Assembly (NCBI GenBank): GCA_022828595.1 | Contig: JAKGHH010000007.1 | Coordinates: forward strand, 66,266,727-66,330,726 | Direction: 5' to 3' | Length of the DNA: 64,000 nucleotides | Origin: Nelumbo lutea | Lineage: Eukaryota > Streptophyta > Magnoliopsida > Proteales > Nelumbonaceae | Shown: positions 42,801-55,576 of the stretch, one piece after another | Layout: each line of letters starts with the position of its first letter | Numbering within the stretch: the first letter of the stretch is position 1 | Program-made: the position numbers and the translations under genes | Notes under the pieces: generated by a model | Database searches by the model: none | What the model saw: only the letters and a program-made list of their open reading frames with translations | Told to the model about the DNA's origin: nothing

Positions 42801-43091
42801 TTTCGTTCCACCCATAGCTGTGTCATCTTCAGCAGGAGCGGATCTTGGTATCTTCTTTGGGCATGAACACCAACTTTGGGAGATACTTTTTCTCCGGATC
42901 ATGTATAATCATCCATTTTCTTTTTGGTTTAGATCTGGTTCTATTATGGTTCAAGTATAATCCTTGAATATTGTATTTTAAATTTAGGGAATATGATTCC
43001 TAATTGGGAAAATATAGGAAAATTTTTGAAATTCGCCCACCCATTCCGCACCCTTCCTGATGTCCATTAGATGGATCCTACCATTCTTTCA
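42801..43091 (+). mobile_element. 3' part of a copia 5' LTR (variant subfamily)
   Basis: Only the last about 290 bp of the LTR remain, ending CCATTCTTTCA before the primer site. It matches the solo LTR at 37620-37917 (AACACCAACTTTGGGAGATA). The minus-strand element at 41368-42795 abuts it through GCTGG, so that element probably inserted into this LTR. Confidence 0.8.
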
Positions 43092-44867
43092 GTGGTATCA
43101 GAGCCAGGTTCGAATCTTGAACCGAAAGAAAATTAGATATGAACCTGCGCAGATGGACAGAAGATGTTCTGCTAAATTTTGCGCAGATTGTGTCCTTTTT
43201 TTTCAAGAAACTATTTCTTGTTAAGTGCAATTGATCTGAAATTAATTTTTGTTAAATCAAAAATTTATTTTGAACTATTCTTTATTTATTTTGATTTAAT
43301 GGACTGTTCGAACCTGGAGATCGCAGTGCAGATTTGGCGCAGATGGTCTGCGCTCCCTTTTTCTTTATTTTATTTAATTCGGTCTACAAATATTTTTTTT
43401 CTAGACTGAATGTATAGGATTTTATCAAGAATGTAATTAATAGAAATAGGATTTCTGTTTTTTTTATTTTCTTGATTGGAGAAGAAGGAAGAAGAAGGCG
43501 GCGCTGGAGATTTGTAGCTGGAGAAATCGCTTTCTGCGATTTGCAGTTTGTGAAACTGCAACCCTAGTGATTAACCTTTGTTTTGCAGGTGGTGCGAATA
43601 GTCCATAGTTGATTTGTGATTGCTTAAAATCAAGATTATTAATTTCATATCTTTCATGAATTAATTCTTGAATTGAAAATCAGTTTCAGACCATTTCGGA
43701 CTAGATTGGACCAAAACTGTTTGAACCGAATCTATGATTCGAAGGGGACTGTTTTCAGTCCAATTTTCACACACTTGTTGTTCTAAATCTGATGTTCAAT
43801 TATAGGGATTAATTTGGCCCACCTGTAAAGCTCAGTTTTAAATGGTTAAAACTGCAAAAGCCCACTATTGTGAGAAAAGTTGTATGGGCCGAACTGCTAA
43901 CTGCGATTCAGCCCATATACCTAGTTGACATTAATTGTTAATGTCATGGATTTTAAATGGGCTGTTCAATGGGCTTTACAGTAGTTAATTGATTGGATCA
44001 ATTCTTCCTTTACATGTGATGTTTGATGTGTTGCGACCGTGGGCCAGAAGTACTTGACCCATGATAACTCATTAGTGGCTCTTGCGCACACCATGGCTAA
44101 ATGCACATCATTGCCATGGTGCCCCTTAAGGTCATTGGATGACTCCTCCTTGCTTGGTGGGCCCCACAACCCTAAAAAGGGATGCGTACGGAACCCCTAG
44201 CCGATTAAGGCCCACCAGAAATCTGACTTTATGAAAGTCAGTGGGAGCCACTTTGGTTTTACCTAAAATTAGAACTAGGGCGTAATTTTGTTCCCTCCAG
44301 CAAAAATGAGTGCATGTGATAGGGAGATCCATATGATGGACTCTCTAAAGACCTTCCGTCATTAGCACAATGATGGGTCCTTCAGTAATGAGGAAATGCA
44401 CCATAAAATTGGGCTATCCATTTGCTGTTGGATCTGTCAGAGTGTTTCATAAGATGATAGGGGCGTCGTAGACCGATGTGGGAGGGGCTTCACCAGAAAA
44501 TGGAAACTCTCCCATGGTACCTTGGCGTAACCTGAATATGATGGGTGAGCACTCACTGGACAGAAAGGTTTACCTGAAAACGGCTCTGAACCTTGTCTAA
44601 TAGAGGCCAAAGGGAAACTCATTTGATGAGTGGATATGATCCGTCACAGAAAGGTGTTGGGGTTTTGCAGCTGAAACAGTTGGCTTCAAGCACCCCATGT
44701 GATTTCCCACATTTCCAGAGACATTTCGTCATCTCCGTCACTGAGAAAGGAGGGAAATCTCAGAGATGAACAAATGGGAATGGAACATAGGTTAAAAACC
44801 ATATCTATGTAGGTAGCATGAATCAAACTAAGGTTGTGGACTAACGTCTTTGCTGTTTTATCAGAAA
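43092..44867 (+). other. Primer-binding site and leader of the plus-strand copia
   Basis: TGGTATCAGAGCCAGG at 43093-43108 is an exact plant tRNA-Met-type primer site. The leader to 44867 is colinear with the two minus-strand leaders. Confidence 0.8.
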
Positions 44868-45937
44868 ATGGCAAACGGTCAATTCGCAAAGCTTCTAGAT
44901 GATAACAAGCTTAAGGTCCCAAACTATGCCGACTGGTACAAAAATCTTATGCTGGTCCTAAGTTCCGAAAAGTTAGATACGGTGGTGAAAAATCCTGCCC
45001 CGGAGCATCCGACAAGAAACTACCAAGATTGGGAGGATAAGAAATCCCTAGCCCGCTGCTTTGTCATTGCCTCACTGGAGAACTCAATACAGAGGCAGTT
45101 TGATCAGATCGAACTAGCCAAGGACATATTGGATAGTCTAAAGACAATGTATGAAGAGCAAAACCGTTCTACTCAATAGAAGGTCCTGAAACTGTTCATG
45201 ACCGAGCAGATGTCCAAAGGGCAGAAAGTTCATGACCATTGTCTTTGGATGATGGGCTACATTAATGAACTAGAAGCCCTTGGATCCGGGCTAGATCTTG
45301 GCACGCAAGTGGATGCCATCCTAAATTCTTTGTCCTCTTCCTTCAATGTGTTCACAATGAACTATAACATGAATAAGCTGAATGTCAGCATCTAGGAACT
45401 CAGCAATATGTTGTAGAGGGCCGAGGATCTACTAAAGAAGGATGAGCCTGTGGTTATGCTTGCTGAAACTAACAAATCGAGCAAGAAAAAGAGAAAGGCA
45501 AAGAAGCCCCAGAAGAAAGCTGCCAAACCCAAGAAGCAGAAGAAGAACAAGGCATCTGATGTCTATCAGTTCTACAAGCAGACCAGCCACTGGAAGAGTA
45601 ACTGTCCTGCCTACCTAGAATCTAAGAAAGGTAACATCGAAACTTGTGTCATAGAAACTAATATGTTAGTTACTTCTGTGTCCTGGTGTGGTGACTCTGG
45701 GGCTACAACTCATGCGTGTAACTCACTGCAGGGGTTCAAAGTTAGCAAAAGATTGAGTCAAGGCGAAGTGACACTATTTTTGGGAACGACTGCAAGTGTT
45801 GCAGTTGCAGCAATAGGAACCGTAGAATTAGTTTTTAGAGAAGGAGTGCTTGTACTTAAAAATTGTCTTTATGTACAAAACTTGAAAAGAAATTTAATTT
45901 CTATTTCTAAACTGTGTGTTGATGGATATACTGTTTA
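44868..45937 (+). pseudogene. Copia gag and protease, plus-strand copy
   Basis: Starts MANGQFAKLLDDNKL; stop at 45177-45179, then open again at 45198-45395 and 45450-45938. The zinc knuckle reads YQFYKQTSHWKSNC: the first two cysteines are lost, so it could not bind zinc. The protease motif DSGATTHAC is kept. It ends 'KLCVDGYTV' at a stop. Confidence 0.85.
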
Positions 45938-45947
45938 ATTTAGTAAT

Positions 45948-48459
45948 ATGATTACTGTTAAACGGAATAACAAATTCTTCGCATGCGGGGAACTGGAGAA
46001 CGGTCTCTATGTTCTACATCCTTCTTTGGAAACTAACTTAACCGAAACTACGTCGGTCGAAAATCCCAAGAAAAGGAATCGTGATATAGTGAATCCCACG
46101 TCCCTCTGGCATTACCGACTTGGCCATATCGGTATTGACCGAATCACAAGGCGGGTAAAGGACGGTCCTTTGGATTTTCTAACCGTAGAAAATCTTCCCA
46201 CTTGTGAGCCTTGCCTTCAAGGTAAGATCACTAAAAGGTCATTTGACGGTAAGCCTGAGAGATCTGCAGGCACACTTGACCTAATACATACTGATGTATG
46301 TGGTCCCCTGAGCGTTAGGACACCAAATCAACATGTGTATTTCTTCACCTTTACAGATGATTTTTCACGATATGGTTACATGTACCTAATGAGACACAAG
46401 TCTGAATCCTTTGAAAAGTTTAAAGAGTTCAGATAGGAAGTCGAGATACAGTTAGGGAGAGAAATTAAGGCCCTTCAATCAGATCGATGTGGCGAGTATC
46501 TCTCTGACGAATTCAGGGACTACCTGAACGTCAATGGGATAGTGTCACAACTAGCTCCTCCTGCTACACCACAACTCAATGGTGTTTCAGAGAGGAGGAA
46601 TAGGACCTTGTTGGACATGGTCCGATCACTTCTCGTACGCTCAGAATTACCCACATCCTTTTGGGGATATGCATTAGAGACTGCTATATACATACTGAAT
46701 CGGGTTCCAACCAAATCGGTTACGAAGACTCCATATGAACTATGGACCGGAAGAAAGCCAAGTGTAAGACACTTGAAGATTTGAGGTTGTCCTGCACACA
46801 TTAAAAGAACAAGTACGGACAAGTTAGAATCCAAAACCAGTCATTGCCTATTTATAGGCTACCCAAAAGATTTGGTGGGTTATCTATTCTATGACCCAAG
46901 TGAGCAAAAAGTGTTATGTAGTCGAAACACCCAATTCTTAGAAACTGATTACATCTTGGAAACCCATCGTCAAGAAATAGTTCTTGATGAGGAGAGCTCA
47001 GGTGCAGTGGGAGATGTCCCACAGGCTCCAGGTAGTGACCAACCTAGAAGATCCACTCAAGTATCCGGGCCACCAATCCGATATGGTTATGACTAGGATA
47101 ATTACCTGGTGGAAGCCTTGACTAGTGAGGAGGATCCTGTAAGTTACGCAGAAGCTATGTTAGACACAGATTCCCAGAAGTGGGTGGAGGCCATGAGAGC
47201 TGAGATGGACTCAATGGAGACCAATGGAGTCTGGACTCTAGTAGATCCGCCCTCCGAGATAAAAGCAATTGGTTGCAAATGGATCTACAAGAGGAAGAAG
47301 GGCCCCGATGGCAGGATTAAGACCTACAAAGCTTATTTGATGGCGAAAGGGTACACTTAGAAAGAAGGTATCGATTATGAGGAAACCTTTTCGCCCGTGG
47401 CGATGCTCAAATTCATTAGGATCCTGCTAGCTGTAGCAGCATACCATGACTACGAGATTTGGCCAATGGATGTCAAAACCGCGTTGCTGAATGGAGATCT
47501 TAGTGAAGATATCTACATGCAGCAACCGCAAGGCTTCATTGTTGCTGGTCAAGAACACATGGTATGTAAACTTAATAGATCCATATATGGATTTAAGCAG
47601 GCTTCTACGAGTTTGAACATCTGTTTTGACTCTACCGTCAAATCGTTTGACTTTGAGCAGAATCTGGATGAACCCTGTGTTTACAGGAAGTCCAGTGGAG
47701 ATAAGATCACCTTTTTGGTGTTATATGTGGACAATATCCTACTCATGGGGAATGATGTAGGAATGTTGACTTTGGTCAAGGTATGGCTATCACAGTAGTT
47801 CTCCATGAAAGATCTTGGAGAAGCTTCATATATACTGGGTCTTCGACTCTATAGAGATAGATCGAAGTGGATAATTGGATTATCCTAGGCTGCTTACATT
47901 GACAAAATTATCAAAAGATACAGCATGGAGAACTCCAAGAAAGAAAATATTCCTTTTAGGAATGGAGTCACTCTCTCCAAGAAGATGTCTCCCAAGACTT
48001 CTGAGGAGATTGAGGGCATGAGAGACATTCCCTATGCCTCAGTCGTAGGGAGCATCATGTATGCCATGTTGTGTACTCGCTCAGACATAGCTCAGGCGGT
48101 GAGTGTGGTAAGCAGATTCCAGGCCAACCCAGGCCAGGTGCATTGGACTACTGTGAAGAACATACTTAAATACCTTCGAAGGACAAAAGAGTTTTGTCTG
48201 GTATTCGACGGTGGTTCACTACAAATTCTAGGGTATACCGATGCCGATTTCCAGTCGGATCAAGATGATAGAAAGTCTACATCTGAGTATGTTTTCACGA
48301 AAGGATCGTGTGTTGTTTGCTAGAAAAGCAGCAAACAGGGGTCCACTGTAGACTCCACAACCGAGGCCGAGTACATTGTTGCAAGTGAAGCTGCCAAAGA
48401 AGCTGTGTGGATGAAGAAATTCATACATGAATTGGGAGTGATTCCGTCCAGCACATCAC
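45948..48459 (+). pseudogene. Copia pol, plus-strand copy, cut by gypsy LTR
   Basis: GAG-pre-integrase and integrase core at 45948-46436 ('LWHYRLGHIG', 'LIHTDVCGPL', 'FTDDFSRYGY'), integrase continuation 46542-46784 ('[15 protein letters not shown]') and 46872-47096, reverse transcriptase 47109-47798 with YVDN at 47724-47735, and RNase H 47925-48323. About eight stops, each an isolated substitution. The coding sequence breaks off after CAGCACATCAC, where the gypsy LTR starts; the rest must lie beyond 64000. Confidence 0.85.
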
Positions 48460-50006
48460 TGACGGGTTTGTCGAATCCCTGAAAATTATTAATACTCACA
48501 AAATAAAATATTTGCAGTAAAAGTGGTTCTAGGTCAAATCCCACAGGGAGCAAATCAATAATCTCTTAGCTGAATGGATAATATTACTGAGTGGGAGAGT
48601 TAAATACTAAAACTAAAAGAAGAAATAGCAAACTAAACTAACAAGAAAAAATCAGTCTTACCGAATTCTGGTTCAAGGGATCGGGTTGAATCGATTGGCC
48701 ATCGATCCTAGGTACATTTCATAATTCTTACAATTCAAGCATTTAACCTTAGATTTATTAGGATAGCCATAATAAACCTTGTGTTTTCCTAATTCAGTTG
48801 ACCAAACATCATTTGATCAACACTTATCACCACTCAACTTTGTACAATAGCGTCCATATTAAACAGTGATAGCATTAAGATTTGTGAAAATAGTTAAACC
48901 AAAATAACAACAATTGAGATAGCTACAATTACTAAATCTTGTTCCATCAATTCCTTTAGGTTGAATCATGTTAAAACATTGGTCAAAGGCTGTCATGAAC
49001 AATTGACCCAAAAAGAAATCAACCTAATTGCTACTTACACCATTATTCGTGACAATTACGGATCACCGAAATCATGGATAGTAGTAGGAAGATCAACATT
49101 AATTCAATTTGTCAACTAATTAACATCAACAACCAATAAAAATATGCACAAGAATCATTGAATACTTGAATTAGAAAGCAAGAAAATAAAGTAACTACAG
49201 AACCTCACAATGACACAATCGAACCTCCCCCCTTGAACCAGAAAAAGAAGCTTAGCTTCTCATGATCTGCGCAATATCCATGCCTTTCTTCTCCATAGCC
49301 GAACTGCTTCCTTGGGCTTCTTGGCCTCTTAATGATCTCTTGGATCTTGGAATGATTGACGTTAGATCTGGTTCACCCCCCATCTTTATATAGCTAAATG
49401 AGAGGGCTATTTTCCAACTACTTCTAGGTGATCATCTTATCTTTAGGGAGTTTTGATCTTCTTTGAACTAATCCTATCCTATCTCTTATCTAATCCCCAA
49501 CCTTCTTATCCTTATAGGATTACATTCAAAGTTTAGATCTAATAAGACTCTCTCCCTCTTGGGATATTACATTCGAATTAGGACTCTAGACTCTTGTATC
49601 CGAGTTGGGTTTCTCTGCTACTTGGGCTGCTTCCAAGTTCTTCTGCAAGTTGGGCTTCAGATGTTAAATGGGCCTAGCTGCAAACTTGCTCCGACTTTGG
49701 GCCCGGTTTCATACTCGATGCGGACCGAATCAGTCAAAACCCAAAACAAAAAAATTGTGGGTCTTTCTTTCTTCTTTCTAGTGCTTCTTGAATTGCCCAA
49801 TTCAGAGTCTGGAATTGTGAGTTAGGCCCAGATCACTGACTATCGCTGTAACTATGCAAAATCACCCGAATCGGCCTGTTTCCTTCCAATTGCCTTCTTT
49901 ATTGCCCTGAATCAAAATACAAGAGTAATGAGCCCATTTAAGTGATAAATAAATGTAAAAGAGTAAATATTAGGGGATAAAAATTGGGTTCTTTTTGGTC
50001 TCATCA
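48460..50006 (-). mobile_element. 3' LTR of the gypsy element
   Basis: Read on the minus strand it starts TGATGAGACC at 50006 and ends ...CCCGTCA at 48460 (TG...CA), 1,547 bp. The left border interrupts copia pol. The polypurine tract AAGTGTGGGGGGATT (50007-50021) lies at its upstream edge, as in Athila/Tat elements. Confidence 0.75.
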
Positions 50007-50021
50007 AATCCCCCCACACTT
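50007..50021 (-). other. Polypurine tract of the gypsy element
   Basis: Minus-strand AAGTGTGGGGGGATT immediately before the LTR. A second CTTAAGTGTGGGGGGGATT-like tract lies at about 50664-50682. Confidence 0.7.
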
Positions 50022-50880
50022 AAACTTTGCCCATCCTCAGGCAAGGCAAAAACTCAAGTAACACAAAAGAATCCAACTACTGATTTTTAATCTTTCTTTT
50101 CTCTACATGAGGCCTGGTTCATTGCATGCTTAGTCCAGACTTGGTAATGTTCCCTCTTTATATCTCTTTCTCCCCTTCTTCTTGTCCAAGAGTGATTGCA
50201 AATCACCATTCCCCATGGTCCCAGGTTAAATCAATAGTCCAGGAAACAAGCCTTCCCCTTTTTTTTCACAAATCACCGTTCCTCATTAGTCACGATTTTA
50301 TTTTCAAACTCCCCTTTTTTTTTCACAAGAATCACAGGGTTTCACTGCCTGATCCATGAATTCATTGATCATGGTCTCTATATGCCTAACACACAGCATG
50401 ATCTAGAATAATCAACGAATGTTTGACAGATAATTATGTGAAAATCAATCAAACCCTTATGCATCTTGACAATTGATCGATTAAAATCATGAGGTACCAT
50501 ATGGATCCAAGAAAGATTCAGTTAGTTATGCTTGCATCGTATCTTTTCTATTCAGCCTAAGCACATTATTCTTGATAAGTTAAAATCGTTCAAGGATAAG
50601 TTTTCGGGAGCAGAAATTTCAAGATGGTAAGGTATCCCAAATTTCCATCAGATTTCCCTAATCCCCCCCACACTTAAGTTATACATTGTCCCCAGTGTAT
50701 GTGATTATGCAAAAAGTAGAAGGATTTGGGGGTACTTCCCTGTTTGCCTTGTGAGGTTCCTGCTAAACACAAAAATTAAAAACAAAATAACAAAATTAAC
50801 TAAACACAATGGGTTGCCTCCCACAAGCGCAATTCTTTAACGTTGTTATGCTCGACGCCCTCCTATTGCTCCTTTAATCC
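50022..50880 (-). other. Gypsy 3' untranslated region
   Basis: No long conserved frame. CGCTTGTGGGAGGCAACCCA on the minus strand near 50812-50831 is a motif common just after pol in Athila/Tat elements. Confidence 0.6.
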
Positions 50881-52107
50881 AAAAAATACCATGGAATGTC
50901 CAACGAGATGTCTACCATAGAGGGGACATTTGCATCCTCGTGGAGCAACTTCAATCGATGTCCATTCACCTTGAAGATCTTACTTGTGTCGAGATTTTTG
51001 ATCTCTATAGTACCATAGGAAAAATATTAGACATAGTAAATGGACCCATCCACCTAGAATGCAGCTTACCTAGCATGAGTTGAAGTTGAGAATTATACAA
51101 TAAGACCTTTTGTCCAATTTTAAATTGTTTTCTTAAGAGTGCATTGTCATGGAATGATTTGGTCTTTTCTTTGTAGATTTTTGAATTCTTGTATGCCTCT
51201 AACCTCAACTCTTCCAGCTCTTGCAACTGGAGCTTCCTTTCCTTCCCTACTTCTTCCATATTCATGTTGCATTGCTTGATTGCCCAATAGGCCCTATGTT
51301 CAATTTCCATCAGCAAGTGGCAAGGTTTGCCAAAAATTAACCTGTAAGGGGACATACCTATTGGGGTCTTGTAAGCTATCTGATATGCCCAGAGAGCATC
51401 ATCTAGACGTAGGTTCCAATCCTTCCTTCCAGGATTCACCATCTTTTCCAAGATGGACTTTACCTCTCTATTGGAAATTTCAGCTTGCCCGTTAGTCTGG
51501 GGGTGATAAGCAGTGGCAATTCGATGATGCACCCCATATCTTCTCAACAAGGCTTCAACTGTTCTATTGCAAAAATGGGTCCCTTGATCGCTTATGATGG
51601 CTCGAGGAATGCCAAACCTACTGAAAAAGTTATACTTTATAAACCCTACAACACATTTAGAATCATCAGTTTTGGTGGCTTTGGCTTCCACCCATTTTGA
51701 GACATAATCGACTGCCAAAAGTATGTAAGAAAAACCACAAGATGGGGGAAAGGGTTCCATGAAATCAATGCCCTAAACATCAAATATTTCACATATAAGA
51801 ATGGGGGTTTGGGGCATCTCATTCCTGTGAGTTAGTGTACCTGTTTGTTGACATCTTTCACAGTTTTTACAAAACAAGTAGGCATCTCTAAATAGGGTGG
51901 CCCAATACAGCCCACTATCCAAGACTTTTCGATCTTTGGCCCAAAATGGCCCCACAAGCATAATTATGACAAAACCTTAGAATCGACATCTGCTCCTCCT
52001 CAGGGACACATCTCCTAATCATTTAGTCAGAACAAAATTTCCATAGGTAGGGTTCGTCCCACAGATAATATTTTGCCTCATACCTGATTTTATTCTTTAT
52101 GGATCTG
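50881..52107 (-). pseudogene. Gypsy integrase (Athila/Tat-like)
   Basis: From about 52107: 'SRSIKNKIRYEAKYYLWDEPYL', a zinc-binding end 'CKNCERCQQTGTLTHRNEMPQ', then a stop at 51772-51774, and the 251-codon frame 51760-51005. The catalytic triad fits Asp in GIDFMEPF, Asp in ISDQGTHF and Glu in [12 protein letters not shown]. '[20 protein letters not shown]' and '[12 protein letters not shown]' are typical of Athila/Tat integrases. Integrase joins the cDNA to host DNA. The tail continues to about 50884 ('FKVNGHRLKLLHE') after one stop near 51004. The copia copy at 52113-61183 splits pol upstream of it. Confidence 0.88.
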
Positions 52108-52112
52108 CTAAG

Positions 52113-54065
52113 TGAAGGGATGAGAGATCCATCCCATGGACGCCCAAAGATTGCGGAATAAGGGGCGAATTTCAAAAAATTTTTCTCTCCCTTCAACTGG
52201 GAATCACATTCCCTATTTAGAAAATCATATTTTCAATGATCATTCTTGAACCTTAAACTGAATCAGATCTGAACCAAACGTAGTAGGAGGGAGGATTTAC
52301 CTGATACAGAGAATCCATATCTCCCAATGGAGGTGTTCACGCCCAAGGAAGGATCGAAAATCTGCTCCAACTGAATATGGCGCAGTGAAGGATGGAGCAG
52401 AATCAGCAACGTTCTTCAAAGGAACTTGACCCTTCTCAAGAATCAACTGGACGGCTTGTGGGTACAACTCCAACCAATCTTTTCCCAAAAGATTGAGATC
52501 AAGATCAAATCTTGATTTCTCCCTAGAACTGGAGATCTAACTGAAGGGAATGGCAATGACAGGAAGGAGGCGGCAGGAGAGAATTCACAGTATGCAGGAA
52601 ATCTCTCTTTCTCTCTTTCTTTGCTCTAAAGAGAAAATATGTTGTGTGTTTTGTTGTAAAAGGCTGCCGCCCCCTTCTTCTTTTATAATCTCAAAGGGAT
52701 CAGCTCCTAATCAGATTAGGAGTTGCTAATCCAAATCATATTTGGGTTAGAAGTCCCTTTCAGTGATAAGGGATAATCCTTATCTTATCTGTAGATCAGA
52801 TCAGCCATCTCCTAATCTAATTAGGAGGTTTCCAGATCTAAATCTCATTTAGATTTTGGACTCTCTAAGTGGATAGGGTCTAAGACCAATCCTATTAGCT
52901 GATCCACTTCAGAATTTGCCCCTTTTAATTGACTGATTAAATCAGCCCACTTCAAAATGGCTTAAGGCCCATTTAAGGTTATGTACTCAAAAAGCCTTCC
53001 AAACTGCTACCCAGTAGGGCTTCCTTTTATGGCGTGTGACCCAAGCATTGATCTACACATCAGCCACATGGGTACAGTCCAGCCTTTGTTACAAGGCATG
53101 TCCGAATGCACTGTTAAAGACATTACACCCCCTGGTACCCATAAAATTGGCTCTATGGTCCCATCACTTACCCTAAGTGTTCCCTGGGCAAATCCACCTT
53201 GTAACACCTAGGGACTGTGGGCAAATGCAAGATTAGCCCATCAGGTATTATCCTCAGTGGTCTTACACTTAACCTCTCAGCCCATAATGATCATACACTG
53301 CCCAACAAGAGAGGACCTCTCCCTCGGCTGCAAGGAACAGTGTTGCACTCTCCACTTATATGGATCCTGGAAATTAAAACCTTTTGCAAACATTTTAGGA
53401 AACATAATATATATACTTTTATATCTCATATAAAATATACTTTGCAAAACAAATCTCAACGGTTGAAATCGGCTGCCAGCAGTTTAGGTTTCCATCAGAG
53501 AGAGTGCATCCCCAATCATTACCTATGTCAGACAAAGTGGCTGATCCTTTCACTATGATCACCCACTCAGATGAATTTTTGGATTGACCCAACATACCTA
53601 GGTTTTGACCCTTGCTAAGGATCTCACCGATTTGTATATCAAAGATAGCCCAATCCGACACCTAGTGCAGTATCATAAAAGAGTCTAGGGTCGGGTGTAA
53701 CTTTCCAGTTTTGCCCATCAATCTCAAAGGTCCAGGGCAATACTGGAAATCTGGTCCGGTTCAAAGGTTCTATTAATCCTACAATGTATGTGCCTAGGGT
53801 CTCACCCTGGCAACTGAGACAGGCCACCCCAACCGACTTGGTGGCACCATAGTGTCAGCCTTGTCAGGATAAGTCTCCCCAAACCGATCCATTGGTTGTG
53901 AACATTCTAAACTAACACGAGTCTCATTAAGTGTCCAGTTTAAGGGTATTCCACAGAAACAAACCAAGGGAACATGAATCAAATATGCACTTTTATTCAT
54001 TTACAATAAACTCATAAAGTACATCATTCTTGGTTGAAGCTAAGGGCATACAAAACTGTCTAACA
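52113..54065 (-). mobile_element. 3' LTR of the full-length copia
   Basis: 1,953 bp, TGTTAGACAG at 54065 to CCCTTCA at 52113 (minus strand), TATA box at 52681-52687, U3 frame of 68 codons at 53794-54000. Confidence 0.92.
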
Positions 54066-54076
54066 GCTCCCACTTG
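54066..54076 (-). other. Polypurine tract of the full-length copia
   Basis: Minus-strand CAAGTGGGAGC directly before the LTR start; primer for plus-strand DNA synthesis in this element class. Confidence 0.75.
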
Positions 54077-55575
54077 CACTTAGATCCAATCAGGTACTAG
54101 CCAGAGCCCCATGCTTTCCACGTGTTTCTCAAACACTTTCTGTGATAGTGGCTTCGACAATGGGTCTGCTACATTTTCCGCTAACGCTACCTTCTGAATC
54201 AGGATGTCACCTCTACCAACAATCTCCCGCAGTATGTGGTACTTCCTCTCGATGTGCTTCGACTTCGAGTGGGCTCATGGATCCTTAGCCTGAGCAATGG
54301 CTCCATTGTTGTCACACAACAAAGGGATGGGTGATGTGCTGGACGGAACTACTCCCAACTCGTGAACGAACTTCTTCATCCACTCGGCCTAGGTCGTAGA
54401 GTCTGTAGTGGACCCCTGTTTGTTGCTTTTCCAGCAAATAGCCCATGATCCTATCATGAAAACATATCCAGATGTAGACTTTCTATCATATGGATTTGAC
54501 TAGAAATCGACATCTGTATACCCTTGGATCTGTAGTGAGCTACCATCGAACACTACACAAGACTCTTTTGTCCTTCAAAGGTACTTAAGTATGTTTTTCA
54601 CAACAGTCCAATGCTCCTACCCTGTGTTGGACTGAAATCTTCTTACTACACTCACTGCCTGAGCAATGTCAGGACGAGTGCACAACATGACATACATGAT
54701 GCTCCCTACGGCCGAGGCATAGGGAACGCCCTTCATGCCCGCAATCTCCTCAGAAGTCTTGGGAGACATTTTCTCAGAGAGAGTGACTCCGTGCCTGAAA
54801 GGAACATTTTCTTTCTTAGAGTGCTCCATGTTGTATCTCTTGACTATCTTATCAATGTAAGCAAATTGGGATAATCCTATATCCACTTTGATCTATCTCT
54901 ATAGAGTCGAAGGCCTAGTATATAGGAGGCTTCTCTAAGATCTTTCATGGAGAATTGCTGTGAAAGCCATACTTTCATTATAGTCAACATTCCTACATCA
55001 TTCTCAATGAGTAGAACGTCGTCTACATACAGAACCAAGAAGGTAATCTTATCCCCACTGTACTTCTTGTAGACACGGGGTTCATCCGGATTCTGTTCGA
55101 AGTCAAACGATTTGACAGCAGAGTCAAAACGGATGTTCCAACTTTTAGAAGCTTGCTTAAGTCCATAAGTGGATCTATTCAGTTTACATACCATGTTTTT
55201 CTGACTTGTAGCAATGAAACCTAGCAGTTGCTGCATATAGATATCTTCAGTAAGATCTCCATTCTGGAATGTAGTTTTGACATCCATCTACCAAACCTCA
55301 TAATCATGGTATGCTGCTACAGCTAGCAGGATCCTAATGGATTTAAGCACGGCCACAGGCGAAAAGGTTTCCTCATAACCGATGACCACTTTCTGAGTGT
55401 AACCTTTCTCCACCAGACGAGCCTTGAAGGTCTCAACCTTACAATATGGGACCTTATTCCACTTGTAAATCTATTTGCAACCGATTGCTTTTTACCCCGG
55501 AGGGTGGATCTACTTGAGTCCAGACTCCATTGGTCTCCATTGAGTTCATCTCTACTCTCATAACCTCCACCCACT
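54077..55575 (-). pseudogene. Copia reverse transcriptase and RNase H
   Basis: Reverse transcriptase segment 55287-54877: 'MDVKTTFQNGDLTEDIYMQQ', 'NRSTYGLKQASKSW' and 'LVLYVDDVLL' with the catalytic YVDD at 55018-55029. The 90 residues before it are frameshifted (55570-55290). RNase H starts around 54870 ('YASAVGSIMYVMLCTRPDIAQAVS') and runs with stops to about 54090 ('SKHIERKYHILREIV', 'PLSKPLSQKVF'). A gap near 54385 removes about 15 residues containing the usual EAEY motif, so RNase H is probably dead. Confidence 0.85.
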
Positions 55576-55576
55576 T

